From: Lentzea cavernae
GTDB lineage: Bacteria; Actinomycetota; Actinomycetes; Mycobacteriales; Pseudonocardiaceae
Direction of reading: 5' to 3'
Length of the DNA: 64,000 bases
Assembly (NCBI RefSeq): GCF_014653695.1
Contig: NZ_BNAR01000001.1
Span: 496,001 to 560,000, forward strand
This document shows, one piece after another, positions 49,140 to 58,359 of the stretch (the first letter of the stretch is position 1; each line of letters begins with the position of its first letter). Below the pieces are notes generated by a model. It was not told the origin of the DNA, ran no database searches, and worked only from the letters and a program-made list of their open reading frames with translations. A program made the position numbers and the translations under genes.

Positions 49140-51096
49140 CGGCTGTCCAGCGCTGGTTGGCGCCCGAAGTCGCCTGATACGAACCAATCCTGGCACCGTC
49201 CTCACGCGACTCGCCGATCACGTCGAGCAGGCTACCCGTCAGAACGTTCACGAACGTCCACGTGCCGTCCCCGGTCGACGACAGCACCCACCTCGTGGCC
49301 GGGCCGTCCGCGGTCCCGAGCACGACGTCGGCGCCGTTCACCCCGATCCGCTGGCCCGTGGCGGTGTTGACCACGGAGAACTGGGCGCGGTTGTCGTAGC
49401 CGCCCGAACGCCGTTCCACGCGCCAGACCTGGTCCGCCGCGGCGGGGTCGGTGGTGCGCTGGACGAGCGAGGTGCCCGACGGGGCGAGGGACTTGCCGCT
49501 CTGCACGCCGGTGAGCCGGTGCTCACCGCCGAGCGCCGCCGCCCGGTTCACCCCGCTCACGCCGTTCACCTCGAACGTGGTGACCGACCTGGCGGGCACC
49601 GACAGGGTCGCCTGGCGGTTGTGCACGCTCACAGCGGCGCCCCTCACCAGCGCGCCGTGCTGGTCCGTGACGACCGGCCGGACCGACGCGCCGTTGCGCA
49701 CCGACCCGAACGCCGACAGGTCCAGCGTCACGGACTGCGCCTGGTCGGTCTTGTTCAGGTGCACCACCGACTTCAGCTCGGTGTTGCGCACCGCCGCCAC
49801 GTCGGTCGTGGTGTCGACCTTCACCAACCGGTCACCGGGCTTGACGAAGTGGGTGAAGTTCCGCAGCGCGTGGAACTTCGTGTTGACCCGCGCCGGGCAG
49901 GTCGCCAGGGTGTCGCCCGCCCCGCAGTCGAACGGGATCTGGATCACGCCCCAGTTCATGCCGTTCGGGGACTCCGCGCCGGGCTTCATGTTGTTGTAGT
50001 CCTCCACGGCCTGCCACAGCAGCCAGGCGCGCGGTTCCAGCTCGCGCAGGTCGTCGATGACGCGCTCGGCGATGCCGAGACCGGGGTCCATGCTCGTGAA
50101 ACTCTGCCCGGAACCCCAGTGCCCGTCGACCTCGCTCATCCACAACGGCTTGCCCGCGCCCTTGGCGATGTCGCGGGCGGACGTGCGCCGTCCCGTGCCG
50201 TAGGTGTGCACGTTCAACTGGCCGACCTGCGCGCGGACCGAGGCCGGGTAGCCGGCCCAGTCGTCGGCGAAGATGCCGGGATTGGTCTCGTCCGGCGCCG
50301 ACACCGCCGCCTTGAGCCTGGTGGCGCGCAACGCCTCCGCCATCGCGGGCACCACCTTCGCCTGCAGTGCCGGGCCGATGTGAGCGCCCTCCTGCCGTCC
50401 GCCCGTCGGGTTGCCGTCCGGGCCGAGCGTCGTGCGCCAGTACGAGGTGTTGGGCTCGTTGAACGGGTCGACGGTGGCGAACCTGATGCCGTGAGCGCGT
50501 TCCAGCTCCGCGGTCACCTGCGCGAGGTAGGCGGCGAAGTCGCCGATCCTGTCTTCCCGCAGCTGGTCCGCGTTCGGGTCGAAGCCGCCGGAGACGTAGC
50601 CGCTGACGGTCTGGAACCACGGCGGCGAGTTGCTGAACGACTCCCACCGGGTCACGTCCTGCTTGATCCGGTCGACCCACCAGCGCTGGCGCGGATCCGC
50701 CGCGGTGTCGAAGAAGCGCGGGTCGCCGGGCTTCCACCAGTCGGTGTCGGTGCGGGTGGTGCCCGCGGGGGCCTTCCACCAGCCCGGAACCGCGGCTCCC
50801 GCGCGCAGGTACTCCGGCACGTCCGGGGCGTTGCCGCCGCCCACGTTGTACCGGGCGATGTTGAGGTTCAGCCCGTCCTCGCCGAACAGCAGCTCCGCGA
50901 GCTGGTCGCGGATCTCGTCCGGGTAGCCGCCGGTCGCGTTGGCGAACCACACCAGGCTCGTGCCCCAGCCCTGGAACGGCTCCTGCTGGTAGGTCGGATC
51001 CGGCCGCACCGTGACGGCGTCGACGGCGGCCGTCGCCGGGACCGCGGTGGAGAGCGTGAGCGCCGAAGCGGCGATCAGAGCAAGAAGTCTGGTCAT
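49126..51096 (-). CDS. GH30 (subfamily 5-like) endo-beta-1,6-galactanase with lectin-like C-terminus
   Basis: Secreted retaining hydrolase, 656 residues; signal peptide ends TAAVDA (about 24). GH30 barrel (about 28-410) plus beta-sandwich (to about 520); acid/base Glu in VDPFNEPNTSYW, nucleophile Glu in LWMSEVDGHWGSG; N-terminal FQGWGTSLVWFAN matches the type that includes Streptomyces endo-beta-1,6-galactanase. A C-terminal beta-trefoil (about 530-656) of CBM13 type ends NQRWTAV. Expected substrate: beta-1,6-galactan side chains of arabinogalactan. A LacI-type operator lies 23 bp upstream of the ATG. Confidence 0.87.
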   Translation of the reverse strand: MTRLLALIAASALTLSTAVPATAAVDAVTVRPDPTYQQEPFQGWGTSLVWFANATGGYPDEIRDQLAELLFGEDGLNLNIARYNVGGGNAPDVPEYLRAGAAVPGWWKAPAGTTRTDTDWWKPGDPRFFDTAADPRQRWWVDRIKQDVTRWESFSNSPPWFQTVSGYVSGGFDPNADQLREDRIGDFAAYLAQVTAELERAHGIRFATVDPFNEPNTSYWRTTLGPDGNPTGGRQEGAHIGPALQAKVVPAMAEALRATRLKAAVSAPDETNPGIFADDWAGYPASVRAQVGQLNVHTYGTGRRTSARDIAKGAGKPLWMSEVDGHWGSGQSFTSMDPGLGIAERVIDDLRELEPRAWLLWQAVEDYNNMKPGAESPNGMNWGVIQIPFDCGAGDTLATCPARVNTKFHALRNFTHFVKPGDRLVKVDTTTDVAAVRNTELKSVVHLNKTDQAQSVTLDLSAFGSVRNGASVRPVVTDQHGALVRGAAVSVHNRQATLSVPARSVTTFEVNGVSGVNRAAALGGEHRLTGVQSGKSLAPSGTSLVQRTTDPAAADQVWRVERRSGGYDNRAQFSVVNTATGQRIGVNGADVVLGTADGPATRWVLSSTGDGTWTFVNVLTGSLLDVIGESREDGARIGSYQATSGANQRWTAVARG

Positions 51097-51118
51097 CGGT
51101 TCTCCGTTGAACGCGCGA

Positions 51119-51132
51119 TGTTCACGCTAACA
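51119..51132. promoter_or_regulatory. LacI-type operator TGTTCACGCTAACA
   Basis: Reverse complement TGTTAGCGTGAACA; combines the arabinose-type and TGTGAGCG-type half-sites. It lies 23 bp upstream of the GH30 start. Confidence 0.6.
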
Positions 51133-51158
51133 TCTATCGAGAACCTACTGGCGCGTCA

Positions 51159-51198
51159 AGGTCCTGCCGGACGGAGGCGCGTCCGCCCGGCAGGACCT
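51159..51198 (-). terminator. Terminator after the duplicated-module protein
   Basis: AGGTCCTGCCGG and its complement form a 12-bp stem across a 16-base loop, 54 bp past the minus-strand stop at 51252. Confidence 0.65.
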
Positions 51199-51251
51199 CC
51201 GGGAACGCCCGCCCCCTGCGGGGCGGCCGCTCGCTCGAACCCCGAGGAGAG

Positions 51252-52016
51252 TTACTTGAGCGAGCAGGTGGCGAAGCGCTCCAGTCCCTGTGGCCGCGCC
51301 TGCACGCGGCCGATGGCGATCGCGATCCGGTCCAGCGCGGCGGCGCGCTTGCTCGCCAACGGGCCGAGGATCGCGTTCTGCACGAAGTTCGGCCCGCCCT
51401 GACCGGCCGACGTGCGCAGCCGCTCGTTCGCCTCCGCCTGCTGCTTGCCGAGGTTCGCGAGTTCGCGGTCGACCTCGGCCCGCGCGGCGGCGGGAACGTT
51501 CTGCACCACGGGCGACGGGCATTCGACGGCCCCGCCCGCCACCGGAGCCGGCGCGTTCGAGCCGCCGGCAGCCGGTTTCGAGGTCGTCGGGGGCGCGGAC
51601 ACCGCGGGCGCCTGACCAAGGCCGCAGGTCGCGAACCTCTCCAGGCCCTCGGGCTTCTCCGCGACCCTGCCGATGGCGGTCTCGATGCGGTTGAGCGCCG
51701 CGACCCGCTTGCTCGCCAGCGGGCCCAGGATGGCGTTCTGCACGAAGTTCGGCCCGCCTTCACCGGCGGACGTGCGCAGCCGCTCGTTCGCCTCGGCGAT
51801 CTGCTTGTCCAGGTTGGCCAGCTCCCGCTGCACCTCGGCCTGGGCGGCGGCGGGCGCCGCCGGGACGATCGGCTGTGGACAGACGATCGCGCCCGTCGCG
51901 GTCTCCCCGCCGGCGAAGGCGACGGCCGCGGTCACCGCCGTCAGCGTCGCGGCGACGGCCACCCCGGCCACGATCACCCGTTTGCTCCGTTGCGGTCGTG
52001 CATGCGCTCTCGACAT
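51252..52016 (-). CDS. Secreted protein with a duplicated 86-residue Cys-bracketed module
   Basis: 254-residue protein of unknown function. An N-terminal hydrophobic segment (about 13-36) is a signal peptide or anchor. Two modules, residues 46-131 and 166-251, are identical at 68 of 86 positions; each starts and ends with Cys and contains a charged, probably helical stretch (VDRELANLGKQQAEANERL) followed by GGPNFVQNAILGPLASKR. A Ser/Pro/Ala linker of about 35 residues joins them. Paired terminal cysteines suggest one disulfide per module. It is divergent from an alpha/beta hydrolase with a LacI-type operator between. No enzymatic motif is visible. Confidence 0.8.
   Translation of the reverse strand: MSRAHARPQRSKRVIVAGVAVAATLTAVTAAVAFAGGETATGAIVCPQPIVPAAPAAAQAEVQRELANLDKQIAEANERLRTSAGEGGPNFVQNAILGPLASKRVAALNRIETAIGRVAEKPEGLERFATCGLGQAPAVSAPPTTSKPAAGGSNAPAPVAGGAVECPSPVVQNVPAAARAEVDRELANLGKQQAEANERLRTSAGQGGPNFVQNAILGPLASKRAAALDRIAIAIGRVQARPQGLERFATCSLK
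51264..51521 (-). repeat. Module copy 2 of the duplicated protein
   Basis: Encodes residues 166-251; exactly 360 bases from the other copy and highly similar in nucleotide sequence, so the duplication is recent. Confidence 0.85.
51624..51881 (-). repeat. Module copy 1 of the duplicated protein
   Basis: Encodes residues 46-131, the first Cys-to-Cys module. Confidence 0.85.
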
Positions 52017-52095
52017 AACCGAACCTCACGAGTAGGGGACGTTTTCTGCCGGCAAGAGGGAATACGGACCGGGAAAATGAAAGGTTCAACTACTT

Positions 52096-52109
52096 GTGAG
52101 CGTTCACAG
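52096..52109. promoter_or_regulatory. LacI-type operator TGTGAGCGTTCACA
   Basis: Near-perfect palindrome (TGTGA-N4-TCACA) between the divergent repeat-protein (start 52016) and alpha/beta hydrolase (start 52171) genes; may control both. Confidence 0.65.
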
Positions 52110-52170
52110 CCGCTGGCATGCTCACTGATCATTCCGCAGTCCCGCACCTGCGAAGAACCGGGGAACAGCC

Positions 52171-52998
52171 ATGCCATCGGCAGCCAGCGTCGTCCACGAG
52201 CAGCTTCCGCTTCGCGTCCACGGGGTGAACCTCAAGATCGCGTCCGTGCGCCGCGAGGGCTCGGGTGATCCGGTCCTACTCCTGCACGGCTTCGGCACGA
52301 GCAAGGAGGACTACCTCGACATCACCCACCGGCACGAGTTCGCGGGGCGCCCGTTCCTCGCCTACGACGCACCGGGGTGCGGCTCGACGGAGTGCGCCGA
52401 CCTGGGGGCGATCGACCAGCCGTTCCTGGTGGAGACCGCCCGCGCGGTGCTGGAACGAGCGGGCATCGGCCGGTTCCACGTCGTCGCTCACTCGACCGGC
52501 GCGCTGACCGCGCTCCTGCTGGCGCACAAGGAACCTGGGCGGGTGCTGAGCTTCGTGAACATCAAGGGCGTGCTCGCACCCGAGGACTGCGTGCTGAGCA
52601 GGGAGGCGCTGAACCACCGCGATCCCGGCGACTTCCTCTTCAAGCTCGCCGAACGCAGCCGTGAATCGGCCTGTTACGGCGGCGGCCTGTACGCGGCGAA
52701 CCTCCCCGGCAAGGTCCGCCGCGGCGCGGTGTCCAACTTCTTCCGGTCCATGGTCGAGCTCGCCGACCACGGCAACCTGCTGCGGAAGTTCCTCTCACTG
52801 CCCTGCCCGCGGATGTACCTCTACGGCGAGCAGTGCGCGGGCCTCTCCTACCTGCCGCTGCTGGACGCGAACGGGGTGGAGCTCGCGGAGATCCCGCACA
52901 GCGGGCAGCTCCCCATGTACTCCAACCCCGTCGCGATGTGGCGGCAGATCGCCGAGTTCCACGCGCGTCAGCTGATCCCCAGCGCCAGGCGGTGGTAG
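52171..52998 (+). CDS. Alpha/beta hydrolase
   Basis: 275-residue cytoplasmic hydrolase fold protein. The oxyanion segment is [14 protein letters not shown], the nucleophile elbow VAHSTGAL (Ser in H-S-T-G), with a probable acid in LYGEQCAGL and His in [13 protein letters not shown]. No signal peptide, so it would act on small esters inside the cell. Its 3' end overlaps the convergent araA gene by 31 bp. A LacI-type operator lies 62 bp upstream, suggesting sugar-linked expression; substrate unknown. Confidence 0.82.
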   Translation: MPSAASVVHEQLPLRVHGVNLKIASVRREGSGDPVLLLHGFGTSKEDYLDITHRHEFAGRPFLAYDAPGCGSTECADLGAIDQPFLVETARAVLERAGIGRFHVVAHSTGALTALLLAHKEPGRVLSFVNIKGVLAPEDCVLSREALNHRDPGDFLFKLAERSRESACYGGGLYAANLPGKVRRGAVSNFFRSMVELADHGNLLRKFLSLPCPRMYLYGEQCAGLSYLPLLDANGVELAEIPHSGQLPMYSNPVAMWRQIAEFHARQLIPSARRW

Positions 52999-54470
52999 GC
53001 GGAGTTCCAGCGCAACCGGTCGGTGAACGACGCGGGAGTCGTCGCGGAGTCGATCAGCACCAGCTCCGTGGCGGCCATCTGCGCGAAGTCCCGCAGCACC
53101 TCGGCTCCGACGGCCTGCGTCATCACCGTGTGGTGCGGGCCGCCCGCGGTGAGCCAGCACTCGGCGGACGTCGAGAGCGACGGCGCCGGCTTCCACACCG
53201 CCCGCGCGACCGGCAGCTTCGGCAGCGGCTCGTCCGGCGGCACGACCGTGACCTCGTTGGCCACCAAGCGGAACCTGTCGCCCATGTCGGCCAGGCCGAC
53301 CACGACGGCGGGGCCGGGTGCCGCGTCGAACACCAGCCGCACCGGGTCCTCCCGGTCGCCGATGCCCAGCGGGTGGATCTCGCAGGACGGCTGGTCCGCG
53401 GCGATCGTCGGGCAGACCTCCAGCATGTGCGCACCGAGGATCTTCGGCTCGCCCGGCCCGAAGTGGTAGGTGTAGTCCTCCATGAACGACGTGCCGCGGC
53501 CGGTGCCGGTGCTCATCGCCTTCACGGCGGCGAGCAGGGCGGAGGTCTTCCAGTCGCCCTCACCGCCGAAGCCGTAGCCGTCCGCCATCAGCCGTTGCAC
53601 GGCGAGGCCCGGCAGCTGCCGCAGCCCGCCGAGGTCCTGGAAGTTCGTGGTGAACGCGCCGAAACCGCCGTCGTCCAAAAAGGACCTGAGGCCGATCTCG
53701 ATGCGGGCGGCGTAGCGCAGGGACTCGTGCCGCTCTCCCCCGCGCGCCAGCTCGCCGGAGAGCCGGTACGCCTCCGCGTAGTCGGCGACGAGGAGGTCGA
53801 TGCGGGCGTCGGGCACCGCGTCGACCACGGCCACGAGGTCGTTGACGCCGTAGGTGTTGACCGAGACGCCGAACCGCAGCTCCGCCTCGACCTTGTCGCC
53901 CTCGGTCACGGCGACGTCGCGCATGTTGTCGCCGAAACGGGCGAGCTTCAGGCCGCGCAGGTGCGCGACACCGGCGGCGGCGCGGGCCCAGCCGTCGATC
54001 CGCTCGGCCACCACGGGATCACTCGCGTGGCCCGCGACCGTCTTGCGCGCCACCCCGATCCTGGTCTGCACGTAGGCGAACTCGCGGTCGCCGTGCGCGG
54101 CCTGGTTGAGGTTCATGAAGTCCATGTCGATGGTGGACCACGGCAGCGCCTCGTTGAGCTGCGTGTGCAGGTGCAGCAACGGTTTGCGGAGCAGGTCCAG
54201 CCCGGTGATCCACATCTTCGCCGGGGAGAACGTGTGCATCCACGCGATCACGCCGACGCACGACGGGTCGTTGTTCGCCTCCTGCATGACCGCGCGGATG
54301 GCGCCGGAGTCGGTCAGCACCGGCTTCCACACGATCTCCGCGCTGATCCGGCCGGAGTCGGTGAGCATCCGCTGGATCTGCTGGGACTGGGCCGCGACCT
54401 GGTCGAGCGTCTCGGGGCCGTAGAGGTGCTGGCTGCCGGTGAGGAACCAGATCTGGGGCTTGTCCGCCAT
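52968..54470 (-). CDS. araA: L-arabinose isomerase
   Basis: Converts L-arabinose to L-ribulose in the cytoplasm; 500 residues, the same length as E. coli AraA. It begins [18 protein letters not shown] after AGAAGGAGAGCAC. Family motifs: [49 protein letters not shown] and [12 protein letters not shown] with metal-binding Glu residues. Last gene of araB-araD-araA. The frame is open upstream to 54803, but that region encodes araD in another frame. Confidence 0.97.
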   Translation of the reverse strand: MADKPQIWFLTGSQHLYGPETLDQVAAQSQQIQRMLTDSGRISAEIVWKPVLTDSGAIRAVMQEANNDPSCVGVIAWMHTFSPAKMWITGLDLLRKPLLHLHTQLNEALPWSTIDMDFMNLNQAAHGDREFAYVQTRIGVARKTVAGHASDPVVAERIDGWARAAAGVAHLRGLKLARFGDNMRDVAVTEGDKVEAELRFGVSVNTYGVNDLVAVVDAVPDARIDLLVADYAEAYRLSGELARGGERHESLRYAARIEIGLRSFLDDGGFGAFTTNFQDLGGLRQLPGLAVQRLMADGYGFGGEGDWKTSALLAAVKAMSTGTGRGTSFMEDYTYHFGPGEPKILGAHMLEVCPTIAADQPSCEIHPLGIGDREDPVRLVFDAAPGPAVVVGLADMGDRFRLVANEVTVVPPDEPLPKLPVARAVWKPAPSLSTSAECWLTAGGPHHTVMTQAVGAEVLRDFAQMAATELVLIDSATTPASFTDRLRWNSAYHRLALGIS

Positions 54471-54487
54471 GTGCTCTCCTTCTGGGC

Positions 54488-55141
54488 TCACTGGCCGTAA
54501 ACGTTCTGGTAGCGCTCGTAGAGCCGGTCGACGTGCTCTTTGTCGATCACGTCGGGCTTGCCGAGCTGGAGTGCGAAGTGGACGGTGCGGGCGACGTCCT
54601 CCAGCAACACCGCGGCCTTCACGGCCTTGAGGGCCGTCTCGCCGACGGTGAACGGGCCGTGGTTGCGCATCAGCACGGCCTTCGACCTGCTGGTGCTCAG
54701 GGTGTCCACGATGCCCTTGCCGATCGAGTCGTCGCCGATCAGCGCGAACGGCCCGACGGGGATGTCGCCGCCGAACTCGTCCGCGATCATCGTGAGCACG
54801 CACGGGATGGGCTCACCGCGCGCCGCCCACGCTGTGGCGTAGGGAGAATGCGTGTGCACCACACCGCCGACGTCCGGCATGTGCCGGTACACGTACGCGT
54901 GCGCCGCGGTGTCGCTCGACGGCGCCAGCTCGCCTTCCTTGAGCGTGCCGTGCAGGTCCGTCACGACCATCGCGTGCGGACCCAGCTCGTCGTAGGACAC
55001 CCCGGACGGCTTGATCACCATCAGGTCGTGGCCGGGCACGCGTGCCGAGACGTTGCCCGCCGTCCAGCTCACCAGCTCGTAGCGGGTCAGCTCGCGGTGG
55101 AGTTCGGCGACCGTGCGGCGCAGCTCCGCGGTGGGCGACAT
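54488..55141 (-). CDS. araD: L-ribulose-5-phosphate 4-epimerase
   Basis: Zinc aldolase-class II enzyme forming D-xylulose 5-phosphate; 217 residues. Zinc ligands are visible in [12 protein letters not shown] (two His) and [12 protein letters not shown] (His), with substrate motifs [12 protein letters not shown] and [10 protein letters not shown]. Its ATG shares one base with the araB stop (TGATG), and araA follows after 17 bp, so the three genes form one operon. Confidence 0.96.
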   Translation of the reverse strand: MSPTAELRRTVAELHRELTRYELVSWTAGNVSARVPGHDLMVIKPSGVSYDELGPHAMVVTDLHGTLKEGELAPSSDTAAHAYVYRHMPDVGGVVHTHSPYATAWAARGEPIPCVLTMIADEFGGDIPVGPFALIGDDSIGKGIVDTLSTSRSKAVLMRNHGPFTVGETALKAVKAAVLLEDVARTVHFALQLGKPDVIDKEHVDRLYERYQNVYGQ

Positions 55142-56814
55142 CAGCTCTTCCCCTCCAGGGCGGCACGGCGGTATCCGCGCAGCCGGTGCATGACATCGTT
55201 GGCACCCCGGCCGAAGTAGTCGTGCAGCTCCTGGTAGTCGAGGAAGAGCCTTTCGTAGGCCTCGACGTTCTTCTGGTTCGGCAGGAACACGTTGCGGCGC
55301 ACCGATCCCATCTCGGCGGCCGCCGCGCGGATGTCCACATAGGCGTCCGCGGCAACCGCGGCGTGCATCGCCGATCCGAGCGCGGGTCCCTGGGCCGAGC
55401 CGATCACCGACAGCGGCAGGTCCAGGACGTCTGCGTAGATCTGCATGAGCAACTGGTTCTTGGTGAGACCGCCCGCGATCACGAGCTCGGTGACCGGGAC
55501 GCCCGCGTCGGTGAAGGTGTCGACGATGACCCGCGTGCCGAACGCCGTTGCCTCGAGCAGCGCGCGGTAGACGTCCTCCGCCTTCGTCGCGAGCGTCTGC
55601 CCGACGACCACACCGGACAGCTCGTGGTCGACGAGCACCGACCTGTTGCCGCTGTGCCAGTCGAGCGCGACGAGCCCGTGCTCGCCGACGTCCTGCCGCG
55701 CCGCCAGTTCCGAGAGCAGCTCGTGCACGGTGATGCCGCGCTCCGCCGCCTCCTCGTGGTAGCTCGGCGGCACCTGGTTGCGCAGGAACCACGCGAAGAT
55801 GTCGCCGACGCCGCTCTGCCCGGCCTCGTACCCCCACAGCCCCGGCACGATGCCGCCGTCGACGACACCGCACATGCCCGGCACCTCGCGCAGCACGTCG
55901 CCGCTCATGACGTGGCACGTGGAGGTGCCCATGATCGCGACCATCTGCCCCGGCTCCACGGCCTGCGCGGCGGGCGCCGTGACGTGCGCGTCGACGTTGC
56001 CGACCGCGACGGCGATGCCTTCCCGGAGCCCGGTCCACCCGGCGGCCTGAGCGGTGAGGGTGCCCGCCTTGTCACCGAGCGCGGACAACGGGTGGTCGAG
56101 CTTGGCGCTGACGAACGTGGAGAAGGCGGGGTTCAGCTCGCTGAGGAACTCCTCCGCCGGGTACGCGCCGTCCTGGTGGATGCCCTTGTAGCCGGCGGTG
56201 CAGGCGTTGCGCGTGTACGTGCCGGTGAGCTGCCAGACGATCCAGTCCGCCGCCTCGACCCAGTGCTCCATGGCCGCGTAGACCTCGGGCGCCTCCTCCA
56301 GCACCTGCAGGCCCTTGGCGAACTCCCACTCCGAGGAGATGAGCCCGCCGTAGCGCGCGAGCCACGGCTCCGTGCGCTGCCGGGCCAGCTCGTTGACGCG
56401 GTCCGCCTGCGGCTGGGCCGCGTGGTGGCGCCACAGCTTCACGTAGGCGTGCGGGTTCTCCGCGAACTCCGGCAGATCGCACAACGGCGTGCCGTCGGCC
56501 GTGACCGGCACCATCGTGCACGCGGTGAAGTCCGTGCCGATGCCGATCACCTGCTCCGCGGAGATCCCGGCCGCCTCGACGGCCTGCGGGACGGCGGTGC
56601 GCAGGACGTCGAGGTAGTCGGCCGGGACCTGCAGCGCCCACTCCGGCGGCAACGGCTTGCCTGTGGCGGGCAGAACCTGGTCCACCACTCCGTGGCGGTA
56701 ATCGTGCACAGCGGTGCCGAGCTCGGCTCCGTCGCGGACGCGCACGACCACGGCGCGGCCGGACAGCGTGCCGAAGTCGACACCCACCACGCACGCGTCG
56801 CGGTCGATCGTCAT
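55141..56814 (-). CDS. araB: L-ribulokinase
   Basis: FGGY-family kinase phosphorylating L-ribulose; 557 residues. N-terminal phosphate motif VVGVDFGTLSGRAVV, catalytic region AVGNVDAHVTAPAAQ with Asp, and adenosine motif ELVIAGGLTKNQLLMQ. ATG 56814 gives the standard N-terminus; GTG 56823 is possible. The arabinose operator lies 18-31 bp upstream of the ATG, a position suited to repression. Confidence 0.96.
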   Translation of the reverse strand: MTIDRDACVVGVDFGTLSGRAVVVRVRDGAELGTAVHDYRHGVVDQVLPATGKPLPPEWALQVPADYLDVLRTAVPQAVEAAGISAEQVIGIGTDFTACTMVPVTADGTPLCDLPEFAENPHAYVKLWRHHAAQPQADRVNELARQRTEPWLARYGGLISSEWEFAKGLQVLEEAPEVYAAMEHWVEAADWIVWQLTGTYTRNACTAGYKGIHQDGAYPAEEFLSELNPAFSTFVSAKLDHPLSALGDKAGTLTAQAAGWTGLREGIAVAVGNVDAHVTAPAAQAVEPGQMVAIMGTSTCHVMSGDVLREVPGMCGVVDGGIVPGLWGYEAGQSGVGDIFAWFLRNQVPPSYHEEAAERGITVHELLSELAARQDVGEHGLVALDWHSGNRSVLVDHELSGVVVGQTLATKAEDVYRALLEATAFGTRVIVDTFTDAGVPVTELVIAGGLTKNQLLMQIYADVLDLPLSVIGSAQGPALGSAMHAAVAADAYVDIRAAAAEMGSVRRNVFLPNQKNVEAYERLFLDYQELHDYFGRGANDVMHRLRGYRRAALEGKS

Positions 56815-57264
56815 GTCAGTCACGACCTGAGTGTTATCGCTAACAATCTGCGAGTCAAGATGCACCCGATACATCGTGATTTCCCTGCGGACACGGGATT
56901 GTGCGCGAAGGTGAGCGCACGACAACGAAGACCGCTGCGGGGTGGTCGGCCGACGGGCTCCGCCGCGGCGAGTCGGTGGGCTCGGTCGTGGTGCGCTGGA
57001 GGGCCGCGGGCCTCGCCCCTGGCGGGCCGGCCACGGATGCAGCCGAGCACGGCGCGCCACGTCACCGGCCGCGACGCTCGGCGAGCGTCACGTCAGCCGC
57101 CGCGTCACCCGCTGAGCGTCGCGGACACGAGCCCTCGCGCCGCCCACCCGGTCCATCACCAGCCACACCGACCGACGACCAGCGAGCACCACAGCCGGAG
57201 CCCCTGCAGCAGTACTACCGTCAGCCAGCCGCCACCCGACCGGCGGGCGGCACGGCCGCGGTGG
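56815..57264. other. Intergenic region between araB and its LacI gene
   Basis: 450 bp. It contains the operator at 56832-56845 and the araB promoter. From about 56880 to 57264 I see no gene, hairpin or operator; the ORFs there have no recognisable content. Confidence 0.5.
56832..56845. promoter_or_regulatory. Arabinose-type operator TGTTATCGCTAACA (copy 2 of 3)
   Basis: Exact reverse complement of the 1903 and 58312 sites, immediately upstream of araB. Confidence 0.8.
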
Positions 57265-58278
57265 CTAGCGGGGCGGCGGGGCCACGCTGTTCCGCTTCAC
57301 CAGCGTCGGCGCCACCGTGCGCCGCGGCCGGGTGGTCTCGCCGTCGCTGATCTGCTCGAGCAGCAGGCCGAGGGTCTCGTGGGCGACGGCGGCGAAGTCG
57401 GGGCGGACGGTGGTGAGCGGTGGGATGAAGTAGGCGGCCTCGGGAACGTCGTCGAAGCCCACGACGCTGACGTCGTGCGGGACGTTCTTGCCGCGTTCGC
57501 TCATCGCGCGCAGCACGCCGAGGGCGAGGTGGTCGTTCGAGCAGAACACGGCCGTGACCTCGGGCATCCTGGCCAGCATCTGGCCGGCGCGGTAGCCGGA
57601 GGCGGCGCTCCAGTCGGCTGCCACGACCGGTGGGACCTCGGCGCTGGTGGCGTCGAGGGCCGAGCGCCAGCCGTCGACCCGGCCTGCCGCGTCGAACCAG
57701 TCGGCGGGGCCGGAGACGTGCCACACCGTCTCGTGGCCCACGTCGATGAGGTGCTTCGTGGCTTCGAACGCGCCCATCGCCTGGTCGACGGTGACCAGCG
57801 GGGTCGGGCGGTCGGGGTCGCCGTCGACGGTGACGAGGGGGACGCCGGCGGGGACGTCGGCCAGGGCGTCGGCCGCCGAGGAGTTCGGGGCTATCACCAC
57901 GATGCCCGCCACGCGCTGGTCGCGGTGGCGTTCCACGGCCGCGGCGATGGAGTCGCGGTCGAGGACCTTGACCCTGCCGACGCTCACCGCGAACCCGGCC
58001 TCGCCCGCCGCCTCCTCGAAGGCGGACAGCAGGGAGGCCGGGCCGTAGAGCGTCGAGTTCTGGGCGACGACGCCGATGAGCTGCGTCTTGCCGGTGACCA
58101 GTGCCCTGGCGGCGCGGTTGGGGCGGTAGTCGAGTTCCTTGATGGCCGCCTTCACGCGCAGGCGGGTCTGCTCGCGGACGTTCGGGTGGTTGTTGAGCAC
58201 ACGCGAGACCGTCTGGTGCGACACCCCGGCGAGTCGTGCGACATCGGTCATCGCGGGGTCACGCGAGGTCTTCTCCAC
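57265..58278 (-). CDS. LacI-family repressor, probable arabinose regulator
   Basis: 337-residue regulator from GTG 58278 (CGGAGACCGCTA upstream). The HTH MTDVARLAGVSHQTVSRVLN is the classic form, and the hinge ARALVTGKTQLIGVVAQNS follows. Effector core: VVIAPNSSAADALADV, VGFDDVPEAAYFIPPLTTVR. It lies upstream of araB on the same strand and carries the same 14-bp operator in its own promoter as araB and the chvE-type operon, so it is the best candidate for the common repressor and for autoregulation. Confidence 0.9.
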   Translation of the reverse strand: MEKTSRDPAMTDVARLAGVSHQTVSRVLNNHPNVREQTRLRVKAAIKELDYRPNRAARALVTGKTQLIGVVAQNSTLYGPASLLSAFEEAAGEAGFAVSVGRVKVLDRDSIAAAVERHRDQRVAGIVVIAPNSSAADALADVPAGVPLVTVDGDPDRPTPLVTVDQAMGAFEATKHLIDVGHETVWHVSGPADWFDAAGRVDGWRSALDATSAEVPPVVAADWSAASGYRAGQMLARMPEVTAVFCSNDHLALGVLRAMSERGKNVPHDVSVVGFDDVPEAAYFIPPLTTVRPDFAAVAHETLGLLLEQISDGETTRPRRTVAPTLVKRNSVAPPPR

Positions 58279-58311
58279 TAGCGGTCTCCGATCCTTGATC
58301 TGCGCCGGTGA

Positions 58312-58325
58312 TGTTAGCGATAACA
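58312..58325. promoter_or_regulatory. Arabinose-type operator TGTTAGCGATAACA (copy 3 of 3)
   Basis: Lies 34 bp upstream of the LacI start codon and just before the stop of the GH43-CBM42 gene (58360). Confidence 0.8.
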
Positions 58326-58359
58326 CCAGGTCGGCTTCGATGCAGTGCTCATTGTCCAC

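Noticed and set aside
52968..54803. 611-residue minus-strand open frame for araA
   Set aside because: The extra N-terminal part is the wrong frame of ara[10 protein letters not shown] at 54470 is the standard AraA start with a good RBS.
56880..57264. Plus-strand ORF of 149 codons overlapping this intergenic stretch (56901-57350)
   Set aside because: Arg/Pro/Ala-rich low-information sequence running into the antisense of the LacI gene; no RBS or domain.
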